Part shown: positions 50,728 to 58,774 of the stretch, piece by piece
Layout: each line of letters starts with the position of its first letter
Position numbering within the stretch: the stretch's first letter is position 1
From: Armatimonadota bacterium
GTDB taxonomy: Bacteria; Sysuimicrobiota; Sysuimicrobiia; Sysuimicrobiales; Humicultoraceae
Direction of reading: 5' to 3'
Assembly (NCBI GenBank): GCA_031459715.1
Contig: JAVKIA010000007.1
Span: 35,958 to 99,957 of the forward strand
Length of the DNA: 64,000 bases
The notes under the pieces: generated by a model
The model's database searches: none
Seen by the model: only the letters and a program-made list of their open reading frames with translations
What the model was told of the DNA's origin: nothing
Translations under genes and position numbers: made by a program

Positions 50728-52479
50728 ATGGCAGCGGAGCCGTTCATCCCTCCGACGTTCGACAGCCTGGTACTGGCCGCGGTGGCGCGGGAGATCGGGC
50801 AGCGCCTGGGCGGGGCCCGCGTCAGCGGCGTGCTGCAACCCGATGCGGCAACCGTCGGCCTGCGCCTGCGCACGCGCGGGGGGACCGCGGGGCTTATCTG
50901 CTCCATCCACCCGCGGTGGGCCCGCTGCGTGATCGCCTCTCTCCCCGATGGCCGCTCCCACCAGGCGTTCGCGTTGCAGCTCCGCGCCCGGCTGGCAGGG
51001 GCGCGGCTGCGTGCCGTTGCGGTGGAGCCCTTCGAGCGGGTCCTCGTGCTCACGTGGGAGACGCTGGAAGGCGACCTCCGGCTGATCCTGGAGCTGATGG
51101 GCCGGCACTCCAACCTGCTTCTGGTCCAGGAGGAGCGCATCGCCGGCGCTCTGAAGACGGTCACACCGGCGATGAGCCGGGTGCGGCCGGTCGCCGCCGG
51201 CCAGCCCTACGTCCGTCCGCCGCGGGACCGCCCCACCCCTGCGGAAGTGGACCCGGCGGCGTTGCGCCGGTGGCTGGCGGAAGGCCGGCCGCTGACCGAG
51301 ACGCTGGTGTCGCGCCTACTTGGCCTCAGCCGGCCGCTGGCCGCACACCTGGCCCTGGCCGCGGGACTGCCGCCGCAACAGCCCGCGCCTCCGCAGGCAG
51401 CCGAGGTGCTCTTGGGCAGACTGCTCGACCTGGCGGATCTCGCCCTGACCGGGGCCTTCTCCCCCGTCTGGTACGCGGACGGCACCGGCCGCCCGGTGGC
51501 CTACGCTGCGATTCCTCTGCTCACCTACCGGGAGCTCACCCCGCATCCCGTCGGCTCCATGAGCGCGGCGGTGGTGCGGGTGGTTGAGGAGCAGGCACGC
51601 GCTGCGGTGCTGGGTGAGCACCGGCGGGCGCTGCTGGGCCGCATCGCCGACCGCCTGGGCCGGACGGAACGCGCCGCTGCCCAGGTGGAATCGCACCTGA
51701 CCGAAGCGGCGGAGGCGGACCGCTGGCGTCGCTTCGGCCAGCTCCTGCTGGCCTACGCCTCGACCGTTCCGCCCGGCGCCACCGCGGTCACCGTCCCCGA
51801 CTTCGACGGGAAGCCGGTCACGATCCCGCTCGACCCGCAGCGCAGCCCGGTCGCCAACGCGCAGGCCTGCTTCAGGCGCCATGCCAGGGATGCCGCCAGC
51901 CGCCGGATCCTTCCGGAGCGTCTGGCCGCCCTGCGGCAGGAGCGCGCCTACCTGGAGCAGATGCGCACCCTCGCTGAGCTGGCCACGACTCAGGAGGAGA
52001 TACGCACGCTTGCGCACGAACTGGAGGAGGCAGGAGTCCTGCGGCAGCCCGCCGACCGGCGAAAGCGTTCGGCGGAGAGGGCGTTGCCGCGGACTTTCAT
52101 CACTGCCACGGGGCTGCGCATCCTGGTCGGGCGCAGCGGCCGGGAGAACGACTACGTGACCTTTACTCTGGCTCGGGCCGACGACCTGTGGTTGCACGCG
52201 CGCGGGATGCCCGGCGCGCACGTGGTCCTGAAGACCCACGGGCGGACCCCCAGCCCGGCCGACGTGGAGACGGCGGCCGAGGTGGCGGCGTACTTCAGCC
52301 AGGGGCGGGATGCCGCCAGGGTGCCCGTCGACGTGGTCCTGAGGCGTCACGTACGCAAGATGAAAGGAGCGAGACCGGGGATGGTGACCTACCGGCAGGA
52401 GCAGACCCTCATGGTGGCCCCGAGGCTCCCGCAGCCCGCGGCAGTCAGTGCCGGGCAACAGGAAGGACCGGGAGCGTGA
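50728..52479 (+). CDS. rqcH: RqcH (NEMF/FbpA-type) ribosome quality-control factor
   Basis: RqcH adds alanine tails to nascent chains stuck on 50S subunits. The 583-residue protein has an NFACT-N domain ('FDSLVLAAVAREIG...LELMGRHSNLLLV', residues about 10-140), a helical coiled-coil region (about 290-440) and an NFACT-R domain at about 455-565 with 'RILVGRSGRENDYVTF' and 'DDLWLHARGMPGAHVVLK'. The plus-strand orientation differs from its neighbours. It overlaps the next gene by four bases (GTGA). Confidence 0.93.
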   Translation: MAAEPFIPPTFDSLVLAAVAREIGQRLGGARVSGVLQPDAATVGLRLRTRGGTAGLICSIHPRWARCVIASLPDGRSHQAFALQLRARLAGARLRAVAVEPFERVLVLTWETLEGDLRLILELMGRHSNLLLVQEERIAGALKTVTPAMSRVRPVAAGQPYVRPPRDRPTPAEVDPAALRRWLAEGRPLTETLVSRLLGLSRPLAAHLALAAGLPPQQPAPPQAAEVLLGRLLDLADLALTGAFSPVWYADGTGRPVAYAAIPLLTYRELTPHPVGSMSAAVVRVVEEQARAAVLGEHRRALLGRIADRLGRTERAAAQVESHLTEAAEADRWRRFGQLLLAYASTVPPGATAVTVPDFDGKPVTIPLDPQRSPVANAQACFRRHARDAASRRILPERLAALRQERAYLEQMRTLAELATTQEEIRTLAHELEEAGVLRQPADRRKRSAERALPRTFITATGLRILVGRSGRENDYVTFTLARADDLWLHARGMPGAHVVLKTHGRTPSPADVETAAEVAAYFSQGRDAARVPVDVVLRRHVRKMKGARPGMVTYRQEQTLMVAPRLPQPAAVSAGQQEGPGA

Positions 52480-53132
52480 GCGCGGTCGCCATCATCGGGG
52501 GCACCGGCCACCTGGGGCTGGGGCTGGCGGCGCGCTGGGCGCAGGCCGGACGCCGGGTGATCATCGGCTCGCGACAGGCGGCGAAGGCGCTGGCAGCGGC
52601 GCAGGAGGCGCTGGCGCTGACAGGTGAGAGCACCGACGGCGCCATCAGCGGCGCCCTGAACCGAGAGGCGGCCGCCGCCGCGGAGGTGGTCGTCCTCACC
52701 ATCCCCTTCGCGGCGCAGGCGGCCATCCTGTCAGAGGTGCGGCCGGTGGTGGCGGGCAAGGTTGTGGTGGACACCACGGTGCCGCTGCGGCAGTACGCCC
52801 CCCCACTGCTGGAGGAGATCCCCGCGGGGTCGGCGGCCGCGCAGGCCCAGGCCCTGTTGCCAGAGGCCCGGGTGGTGGCCGCGTTGCACACGGTCTCGCA
52901 GGCCGTGGTGCGGCGGGTCGGGCAGCCTCTGGAGGGGGATGTCCTCATCTGCGGAGATGATGACGAGGCTAAGGCCGTGGTGGCCGCGCTGGTGGCGGAC
53001 CTGGGGGCGCGGGCGCTGGATGCTGGAGGTTTGACCCAGGCGGCCACCCTGGAGCGCCTGGCCGCCCTGGTCATCGGGCTCAATCAGCGGTACCGCCGCC
53101 GGGCCGTCGGGGTGCGCTTCACCGGGATCTGA
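52476..53132 (+). CDS. npdG: F420-dependent NADP oxidoreductase (NpdG type)
   Basis: The 218-residue protein starts 'VAIIGGTGHLGLGLAARWAQAG' (GGTGHLGLGLA) with 'VIIGSRQAAKA', the NADP-binding start typical of F420H2:NADP oxidoreductases, then 'VVVLTIPFAAQ', 'VVVDTTVPLRQYAPPLL' and 'VICGDDDEAKAVVAAL' (here LICGDDDEAKAVV). It transfers hydride between F420 and NADP. F420 use implies that its synthesis genes lie elsewhere in this genome. A coupling to RqcH via GTGA overlap is an oddity with no known functional link. Confidence 0.88.
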   Translation: MSAVAIIGGTGHLGLGLAARWAQAGRRVIIGSRQAAKALAAAQEALALTGESTDGAISGALNREAAAAAEVVVLTIPFAAQAAILSEVRPVVAGKVVVDTTVPLRQYAPPLLEEIPAGSAAAQAQALLPEARVVAALHTVSQAVVRRVGQPLEGDVLICGDDDEAKAVVAALVADLGARALDAGGLTQAATLERLAALVIGLNQRYRRRAVGVRFTGI

Positions 53133-53137
53133 ATGCG

Positions 53138-54049
53138 TCAGCCGCGGAGCCGGTCCAGCGCCGCGGTCATGTCCTCCGGAAGCGGCGCCTCCACGTCCAC
53201 CGGAGCGCCGCTGCGTGGGTGGGTGAAGGTGAGGCGGTAGGCGTGCAGCGCCTGACGATCCATCCCCCAGGTCTCGCGCCGCCGCCCGTAGATCCGATCT
53301 CCGACCACGGGATGCCCGATGTGGGCGAAGTGCACGCGGAGCTGGTGCGTGCGGCCGGTGAGTAGCGTTGCCTCCACCAGAGCGGCCGCGGGGAACTGCT
53401 CCACCACTCGGTAGCGTGTCACCGCCGCCCGCCCTTCCGGCACCACCGCCATCCGCTGGCGGTGGTGCGGATGGCGGGCGATGGGTGCCTCGATCGTCCC
53501 CTCCTGCGGCACAGGATGGCCGTGCACCAGCGCCAGATAGCAGCGGGTCACGGCCCGCGCCTTGATCGCCGCCTGCAGCGCGCGCAGCGTCGCCTCGTTC
53601 TTGGCTACCACCAGCAGGCCGGAGGTGTCTTTGTCCAGCCGGTGGACCACCCCCGGACGGAGGACGCCGCCGATTCCCGCCAGGCCGGGGACGCGGGCCA
53701 GGATGGCATTGACCAGGGTGCCCCCCGGGTGCCCGGGCCCGGGGTGGACCACGAGCCCCGGCGGCTTGTTCACCACCAGCAGGTCGGCGTCCTCATAGCG
53801 TACGTCCAGGGGCATCGGCTCCGGACGCAGAGCCGACGGGGACGGGGCAGGGATCTCCACCGTCACCTCCTGGCCGCGGCGCACCCTGGCCGCCGGCTTG
53901 CGCACCTCCCCCTGCACGCGGACGTGGCCGGAGACGATCAGGGCGTGAATGCGCGAGCGGGACAGCTCCGGGAGGCGGGCGTGCAGGAACACATCGAGCC
54001 GCGATCCGTCGTGCGCCGCGTCCACAGCCAGCCGCTTGCGCTCGCCCAC
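53138..54049 (-). CDS. RluA/RluD family pseudouridine synthase
   Basis: The 303-residue protein has an N-terminal S4 domain (about 15-70, 'RLDVFLHARLPELSRSRIHALI' in part) and the catalytic 'HRLDKDTSGLLV' with the nucleophilic aspartate, then 'VEATLLTGRTHQLRVHFAHIGHPVVGD' (LLTGRTHQLRVH). RluD in relatives modifies 23S rRNA helix 69. It lies next to lgt and lspA, as in many Gram-positives. It converges with npdG five bases away. Confidence 0.92.
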   Translation of the reverse strand: MGERKRLAVDAAHDGSRLDVFLHARLPELSRSRIHALIVSGHVRVQGEVRKPAARVRRGQEVTVEIPAPSPSALRPEPMPLDVRYEDADLLVVNKPPGLVVHPGPGHPGGTLVNAILARVPGLAGIGGVLRPGVVHRLDKDTSGLLVVAKNEATLRALQAAIKARAVTRCYLALVHGHPVPQEGTIEAPIARHPHHRQRMAVVPEGRAAVTRYRVVEQFPAAALVEATLLTGRTHQLRVHFAHIGHPVVGDRIYGRRRETWGMDRQALHAYRLTFTHPRSGAPVDVEAPLPEDMTAALDRLRG

Positions 54050-54057
54050 CGGGCGGG

Positions 54058-54870
54058 CTACGCAGGGGGAGACGGGGGGATCGGCGGTTGCACCACAGGG
54101 CCGGCGCCCTCCCCCGGAGGCGGGACGGCGGGCTGTCCCCGCCGGCCCGTACCCACCAGGCCGACCAGCGCCAGGAGGGCGACGACCCCGCTGGCCACCT
54201 GGGCCTTGGTCAGGGGGCCAAACACCAGCGGGCTCTGCACGAAGAACTCCACCACGAAGCGGCTGACTCCCTGCAGGAGCAGGAAGGTGAGGAAGAGGCC
54301 TCCCCGGGGAGTCTCACGCTGCGCCCGCAGGACGAAGTAGATGGCCAGCGCGGCAATGAGCAGGTAGATCTGCGTGGGGTGCACGCGCTCGAACCCCACC
54401 TGCACCGCCCAGGGGACGGCGCTGGGCTTGCCCATAATCAGCGGGTTCTGCGGCGTGCTGTGCAGCAGGGCCCCGATCATCCCCACCCCGTAGCCCACCG
54501 CCAGCCCGGGCGCGGCCGCATCCAGCAGCGCCGCGGTAGAGAGGCCGCGGGGGCGCGTGTACAGCCAGGCCACCCACACCCCGCCCACCAGCGCCCCGTA
54601 GAAGGTCAACCCTCCGTCGCGCCAGATGGCCAGGGCGGCGCGCCAGTCCTGGGCGAAGGTAGCGAAGTTTGCCAGCACGTAGCCGATCCGCCCGCAGATG
54701 ATCCCGGCGATGATCATGTACAGCGCCAGGTCCAGCATGGCGGCGCTGTCTACGCCCGCAGCGGGGCTGCGCCGCCGGGTCATGGCGATCCCCACCCAGA
54801 ATGCCACCAGGAGGAGGAGGCCGAAGGAGGAGACGGGCAGCGGGCCGATGCGGAAGAGAACCGGGTTCAT
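54058..54870 (-). CDS. lgt: Prolipoprotein diacylglyceryl transferase Lgt, active site unusual
   Basis: Lgt attaches diacylglycerol to the lipobox cysteine. The 270-residue protein has about seven membrane helices, 'WRDGGLTFYGALVGG' in place of the family 'GGLSxHGGxxG', 'RVHPTQIYL' and 'SRFVVEFFVQSP'. At the position of the essential arginine (usual 'GRIGN/GRIGC') this one reads 'GYGVGMIGALLH', so the arginine is methionine, and the essential histidine is tyrosine. The C-terminal arginine (R239 type) is kept. It still sits beside lspA, which supports the function. The ATG overlaps lspA by four bases. Confidence 0.85.
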   Translation of the reverse strand: MNPVLFRIGPLPVSSFGLLLLVAFWVGIAMTRRRSPAAGVDSAAMLDLALYMIIAGIICGRIGYVLANFATFAQDWRAALAIWRDGGLTFYGALVGGVWVAWLYTRPRGLSTAALLDAAAPGLAVGYGVGMIGALLHSTPQNPLIMGKPSAVPWAVQVGFERVHPTQIYLLIAALAIYFVLRAQRETPRGGLFLTFLLLQGVSRFVVEFFVQSPLVFGPLTKAQVASGVVALLALVGLVGTGRRGQPAVPPPGEGAGPVVQPPIPPSPPA

Positions 54871-55310
54871 CCCTCACCTCGATTCCGGCGGAAGAGCGCC
54901 AGCAGGAGGATGGCGCTGCCGCAGACTACGGCGCTGTCGGCCAGGTTGAAGACCGGCCAGATGCGCAGGTCCAGATAGTCGACCACGTATCCCAGCCGGA
55001 TGCGGTCGCCCAGGTTCCCTGCCGCACCGCCGAGCAGCAGCCCGGCCGCCACCCGGCTCCACCGGTCGTGTTTCCGGCGGCCCTCATTGTAGGTAACGAG
55101 AAAAATCACGGTCAAGGCAACCAGGATGATGATCGCGGGTGGGGCGCCGCTCATTAGCCCGAAGGCAACGCCGGTGTTGCGCACGTGGGTGAGGAAGAGG
55201 ACCCCGGGGACGATGGGGATGCTGGCGCCGGGGAGGAGCAAACGGACGACCAGTGCCTTGACCCCCTGGTCCAGCACTACCACCAGCAGGGCCAGCAGGA
55301 CCGCCGGCAG
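54867..55310 (-). CDS. lspA: Lipoprotein signal peptidase LspA, start uncertain
   Basis: LspA cuts signal peptides from prolipoproteins. The sequence has 'VVVLDQGVKALVV', 'HVRNTGVAFGLM', 'GGAAGNLGDRIRLGYVVDYLDL' (GAAGNLGDRIRLGYVVDY) and 'FNLADSAVVCG', including both catalytic aspartates. In frame, no ATG, GTG or TTG gives a full first helix without running about 90-110 bases into the DksA-type gene. The coordinates use a CTG at 55310 (147 residues), but no ribosome site supports it. Family confidence is high. Confidence 0.82.
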   Translation of the reverse strand: MPAVLLALLVVVLDQGVKALVVRLLLPGASIPIVPGVLFLTHVRNTGVAFGLMSGAPPAIIILVALTVIFLVTYNEGRRKHDRWSRVAAGLLLGGAAGNLGDRIRLGYVVDYLDLRIWPVFNLADSAVVCGSAILLLALFRRNRGEG

Positions 55311-55344
55311 CCAGGGGTGACGGGAGGAGCCCCGGGGGCAGATG

Positions 55345-55914
55345 CTAGAGCCGGGTGGCGTTGGCGCGCTCTTCCCTCGCCTTGCAGTCGATACAGAGCT
55401 TGGCGTACGGGATGGCCCGCAGCCGGTCCGCATGAATGGGCTGGCCGCAGTGCTCACAAATGCCGTACGTACCGGCGTCCATCCGCGCCAGCGCCTCCTC
55501 CACCTGCGTCAGGAGGGCCTGCACGCTGGACTCGATGGCGAAGCCCTTCTCCCGCTCGAACGTGTCGCCGGCGACGTCGGCGAAGTCCTCGTCGTAGGAC
55601 CCGCCCAGGTCCATCCCCGCCTGGTGCTCCAGCTCCGGCTGGTGCTCCTCGATCGCCTCCAGCTCCTCAGTGAGGCGCTGGCGCTCCTCTTCCAGCCGGA
55701 GGCGCAGCTCCTTGAGGTCATGCTTGCCGATGGGCTTGACGGGGCGAGGGCGTGCCAGTACCCGCGCACCCGGCACCGTGGCGGGCCCCGGATTTCTGGA
55801 CGCCAGCCGGGTGGCGACAGAGGCCCGCCCGGAGGGCCGCGGGTCGTTCTGGCGGGAGCGGGCTGTTGCCCTCTTCCCCTTTCCCGCCTTCCTGGCCTTC
55901 AGCCTTCCTGGCAT
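55345..55914 (-). CDS. DksA/TraR-type zinc-finger regulator (YteA-like)
   Basis: The 189-residue protein has a basic, disordered N-terminus (about 60 residues), a coiled coil at about 70-100 and a C-terminal C4 zinc finger, 'YGICEHCGQPIHADRLRAIPYAKLCIDC' (CEHCGQPIH...CIDC). It resembles YteA/YocK-type DksA-like proteins in Gram-positives, and the usual neighbour is lspA. The basic tail is longer than in typical YteA. The ATG at 55914 has a GGGAGG site five bases upstream, overlapped by a possible RNA structure. Confidence 0.88.
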   Translation of the reverse strand: MPGRLKARKAGKGKRATARSRQNDPRPSGRASVATRLASRNPGPATVPGARVLARPRPVKPIGKHDLKELRLRLEEERQRLTEELEAIEEHQPELEHQAGMDLGGSYDEDFADVAGDTFEREKGFAIESSVQALLTQVEEALARMDAGTYGICEHCGQPIHADRLRAIPYAKLCIDCKAREERANATRL

Positions 55915-55922
55915 AGAAGCCT

Positions 55923-55959
55923 CCCTAGAGGGCCGAATAGCCGCTTTGCGCGGCTAGGG
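55923..55959 (-). promoter_or_regulatory. Structured 5' leader that may hide the ribosome site of the DksA-type gene
   Basis: On the minus strand a 7-base hairpin TAGCCGC/GCGGCTA with a five-base loop occupies 55938-55956. Alternatively CCCTAG (55954-55959) can pair with CTAGGG (55923-55928), which overlaps the GGGAGG ribosome site. The two foldings share bases, so they exclude each other. That is the pattern of a switch or attenuator; the ligand is unknown. Confidence 0.45.
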
Positions 55960-55996
55960 ACCGATTACTTGCGCGTACGGCGTCAAACCTTGGCCT

Positions 55997-56025
55997 ATCT
56001 TATCTGAGCGCCCGAGAAGGCGCAA
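55997..56025 (-). promoter_or_regulatory. Promoter of the DksA-type gene
   Basis: -35 TTGCGC (56020-56025), 17-base spacer and -10 TAAGAT (55997-56002) on the minus strand. Transcription would start near 55990, about 75 bases ahead of the start codon, so the leader structure at 55923-55959 would be in the mRNA. Confidence 0.55.
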
Positions 56026-56031
56026 GAGGGT

Positions 56032-56826
56032 TCATTCGGGCCCCTCCGGGGAGAGGAATGGCGTCTCCGGGCAAGGGAGTATTGCCTCCGGCGAGCGAAG
56101 TGGCACCTCCACCGTGGCCAGCGGGAGTGCAGCCTCCGCCGTGGCCAGCCGGACGGCCGCCTCCGCCAGGACCAGGGTGGAGTCCAGCACGGGAACCCCC
56201 AGGGCCTCCTCCGGCAGCACCAGGGGGAGTTCCGTGCACCCCAGGATGATCGCCTCCGCCCCTGATCGCACCAGTCCCCGGGCCACCTCCACGCCCGTTG
56301 CCCGCAGCTCCTCATCCACCGCCTGCGCCTTCACGGCGCCGATCAGCCGGTCAATCACCTCCTGCCCGGAAGGGTCGGGGACCAGCACCTCGGTGCGCCG
56401 CGGTCGGAAGGCCTCCTGGTACAGACCCGTGGCCACTGTCGCCCGGGTGCCCAGCAGCCCCACCCGCTGCATCTGCGGGAAGCGGCGGGCCGCTGCGGCG
56501 GCCACCTCCCGCATGATGTGCAGGACCGGCACGCGCACGGCTGCCTGGACCGCCGAGTGATAGTGGTGGGCCGTGTTGCAGGGGATGGCGATCAGCTCGG
56601 CCCCCGCCGCCTCCACGGTGCGGGCTGCGGCCACCAGGGCCGGGGTAGGGTCCTCGCCGCCCTCCAGCACGGCCAGGGCCCGGTCGGGGATCTGCGGGTT
56701 GTTGTCGATGACCAGGCGCAGGTGGTCCTGGTCGCGCCGCGCCGGGGTAAGCCGCAGGACCTTGGCAAAGAAGTCCAGGGTGGCCCACGGCCCCATCCCG
56801 CCCACGACGCCGATGGTGCGACGCAC
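56032..56826 (-). CDS. Aspartate/glutamate racemase-family protein
   Basis: The 264-residue protein has 'IGVVGGMGPWATLDFF', the first catalytic cysteine in 'IAIPCNTAHHYH' and the second in 'IILGCTELPLVL', matching the Asp/Glu racemase family; the length is slightly longer than usual because of a C-terminal tail of about 35 residues. The GTG at 56826 gives the normal start 'RRTIGVVGGMG'; an upstream frame adds 20 residues without homology. It is transcribed towards the DksA-type gene and is divergent from rhaB. Confidence 0.9.
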   Translation of the reverse strand: MRRTIGVVGGMGPWATLDFFAKVLRLTPARRDQDHLRLVIDNNPQIPDRALAVLEGGEDPTPALVAAARTVEAAGAELIAIPCNTAHHYHSAVQAAVRVPVLHIMREVAAAAARRFPQMQRVGLLGTRATVATGLYQEAFRPRRTEVLVPDPSGQEVIDRLIGAVKAQAVDEELRATGVEVARGLVRSGAEAIILGCTELPLVLPEEALGVPVLDSTLVLAEAAVRLATAEAALPLATVEVPLRSPEAILPCPETPFLSPEGPE

Positions 56827-57072
56827 GCTGCCAACCCCAGAACGCCCGGAAGACTTACTCGTCTGTACGCCGACGACTCGCCACAATTGTACCGGCCGCG
56901 GCGGCCTGTCGCCACTTCCTTCCGAAGACCTGCCGGTCGTTCCGCCGGAGCAGGATATGCCTTACTGTGATCCGGGAGAGCGCTGTGCCGGCCGGGCCCA
57001 TCCGGGACCGGCCGGGTGCACCGCCGGTCAGGCTGATCCGCCTTCAGTTTGTGAAGGAACGAGGAGGAAGAC

Positions 57073-58554
57073 GTGAGGGCACCCCTTCGGGTGGTCGCGG
57101 TCGACCTGGGAGCTGAGAGCGGACGGTGTGCGGTCGGGGAGTTTGACGGCTCGACGATCCGGCTCGCTGAAGTCCACAGATTTGCCAATATCCCGGTACA
57201 GCTCCCCGACGGCCTCCATTGGGACGTCCTGCGGTTGTTCGAGGAGGTCAAAGTCGGGGTCCGCCGGGCCCACCTGGAGGGGGCGCTGGCGTCCCTGGGT
57301 CTGGACACCTGGGGTGTGGACTTCGCCCTCCTCGACCGCGACGGAGCCCTCATCCACAATCCCTACCATTATCGGGACAGGCGCACGGAGGGCATCCTGG
57401 ATATAGCCTTCCGACGTGTGCCGCGGGAGGAGATCTTTGCTCGCACCGGAATCCAGATCATGCCCATCAACACCCTCTACCAGCTGCTGGCCATGGCCAG
57501 GTCGGCCGCGCTGGAGCACGCGCACCGGCTGGTCATGATGCCCGACCTGTTCAACTACTGGCTGACCGGCCAGGTGGGCTGCGAGTTCACCGAGGCGACC
57601 ACCAGCCAGTGCTACGATCCCCTGGCCGGAGGATGGGCGCTGGACCTTTTGGAGCACCTGGGCCTGCCCACGCATCTCTTCCCCGGGATCGTCGCCTGCG
57701 GCACCCTCCTGGGGCCGGTGCATCCCAGCCTGGCCGAGGAGGTGGGGGAGCCAGACCTGCGGGTGATCGCCACCGCCTCCCATGACACCGCCGCCGCCGT
57801 AGCGGCGGTGCCTGCGGCCGGCCCGAACTTCGCCTTCGTCAGCGCCGGCACCTGGTTGCTCATCGGAACCGAGGTCAGCTCTCCCCAGATCACCCCGCAG
57901 ACCTTCAAGGACAACTTCACCAATGAAGGAGGCGTGGGGGGTCGTTTTCTTCTCATGCGAAACGTCACCGGATTGTGGTTGCTGCAGGAGAGCCTCCGAC
58001 ACTGGTCGGCCAGGGACGAGGGGCTCACCTACGACCTGCTCACCCGCGAGGCCGAAGAGGCTGCGCCATTTGGCCCAGTGGTAGATCCAGACGACGAGAG
58101 CTTTCTCCGGCCCACCGACATGCCCTTGAGGATCCGGGAGTACTGCCGGTCTAGCGGGCAGCGTGTCCCCGAGAACCGCGGAGAGGTCACCCGGTGTATT
58201 CTTGAGAGCCTGGCATTGAAATGTCGCTGGGTGGTGGACCGCCTGGAGCGTCTGCTGGGCCGAGGTATCGAGGTTATTCATATGGTCGGAGGAGGGTCGC
58301 GTAACGCTCTGCTCTGCCGGCTCACAGCCGGCGCCACCGGACGTCCCGTGGAGGCGGGGCCATTGGAGGCCACGGCCATGGGCAACGCGTTGACCCAGCT
58401 CCAGACTTTGGGGCAGATCCACACGCTGGAGGAGATGCGCCAGGTCGTCCGGCAGTCGGTAACCGTCACTCCCTATGCGCCCGCAGACCGGGACCGCTGG
58501 GCGGAAGCCTATGACCGCTTTCTCCGCCTGCCTGCGGTTCGAGCGGTGCCCTGA
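57073..58554 (+). CDS. rhaB: Rhamnulokinase-type FGGY carbohydrate kinase
   Basis: This 493-residue FGGY kinase phosphorylates L-rhamnulose to rhamnulose 1-phosphate. It starts 'VVAVDLGAESGRCAV', has 'LGLDTWGVDFALLD', 'GIQIMPINTLYQL', the 'SHDTAAAVAAVP' strand, 'SAGTWLLIGTE' and 'VIHMVGGGSRNALLCRLTA' (GGGSRNALLC), the adenosine-site motif. The GTG start follows a GAGGAGGAAG ribosome site. It leads the operon rhaB - binding protein - ATPase - two permeases - aldolase. By eye the GC content from here on is a little lower than in the core region. Confidence 0.92.
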   Translation: MRAPLRVVAVDLGAESGRCAVGEFDGSTIRLAEVHRFANIPVQLPDGLHWDVLRLFEEVKVGVRRAHLEGALASLGLDTWGVDFALLDRDGALIHNPYHYRDRRTEGILDIAFRRVPREEIFARTGIQIMPINTLYQLLAMARSAALEHAHRLVMMPDLFNYWLTGQVGCEFTEATTSQCYDPLAGGWALDLLEHLGLPTHLFPGIVACGTLLGPVHPSLAEEVGEPDLRVIATASHDTAAAVAAVPAAGPNFAFVSAGTWLLIGTEVSSPQITPQTFKDNFTNEGGVGGRFLLMRNVTGLWLLQESLRHWSARDEGLTYDLLTREAEEAAPFGPVVDPDDESFLRPTDMPLRIREYCRSSGQRVPENRGEVTRCILESLALKCRWVVDRLERLLGRGIEVIHMVGGGSRNALLCRLTAGATGRPVEAGPLEATAMGNALTQLQTLGQIHTLEEMRQVVRQSVTVTPYAPADRDRWAEAYDRFLRLPAVRAVP

Positions 58555-58667
58555 GAGTCGGCAACGGGGAAAATACCCTGTCCGCCTGATGCCGGGGCTG
58601 GACGGAATTGCTAGCATCGAATCCGCCTGAGTCCAGAGAGCTCACGGGACAAAGCTACGGCGTCGGA

Positions 58668-58707
58668 CCCCCGCATGCAGCCCGGACAGGGCTGGGGCGA
58701 GCGGGGG
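58668..58707 (+). promoter_or_regulatory. Two-tier stem-loop leader upstream of the sugar-binding protein
   Basis: Outer arms CCCCCGC (58668-58674) and GCGGGGG (58701-58707) enclose an inner hairpin CAGCCC (58678-58683)/GGGCTG (58689-58694) with a five-base loop. It lies in the 220-base gap between rhaB and the binding-protein gene, 67 bases before its ATG. It could slow RNA decay, block readthrough or be a regulatory leader. Confidence 0.4.
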
Positions 58708-58774
58708 AGGCGAAGGGAGGTGAGAACCAAGATCGTGTGGACCGCGCCAGATCTACCTGGGAGGGGGTAGGAGA

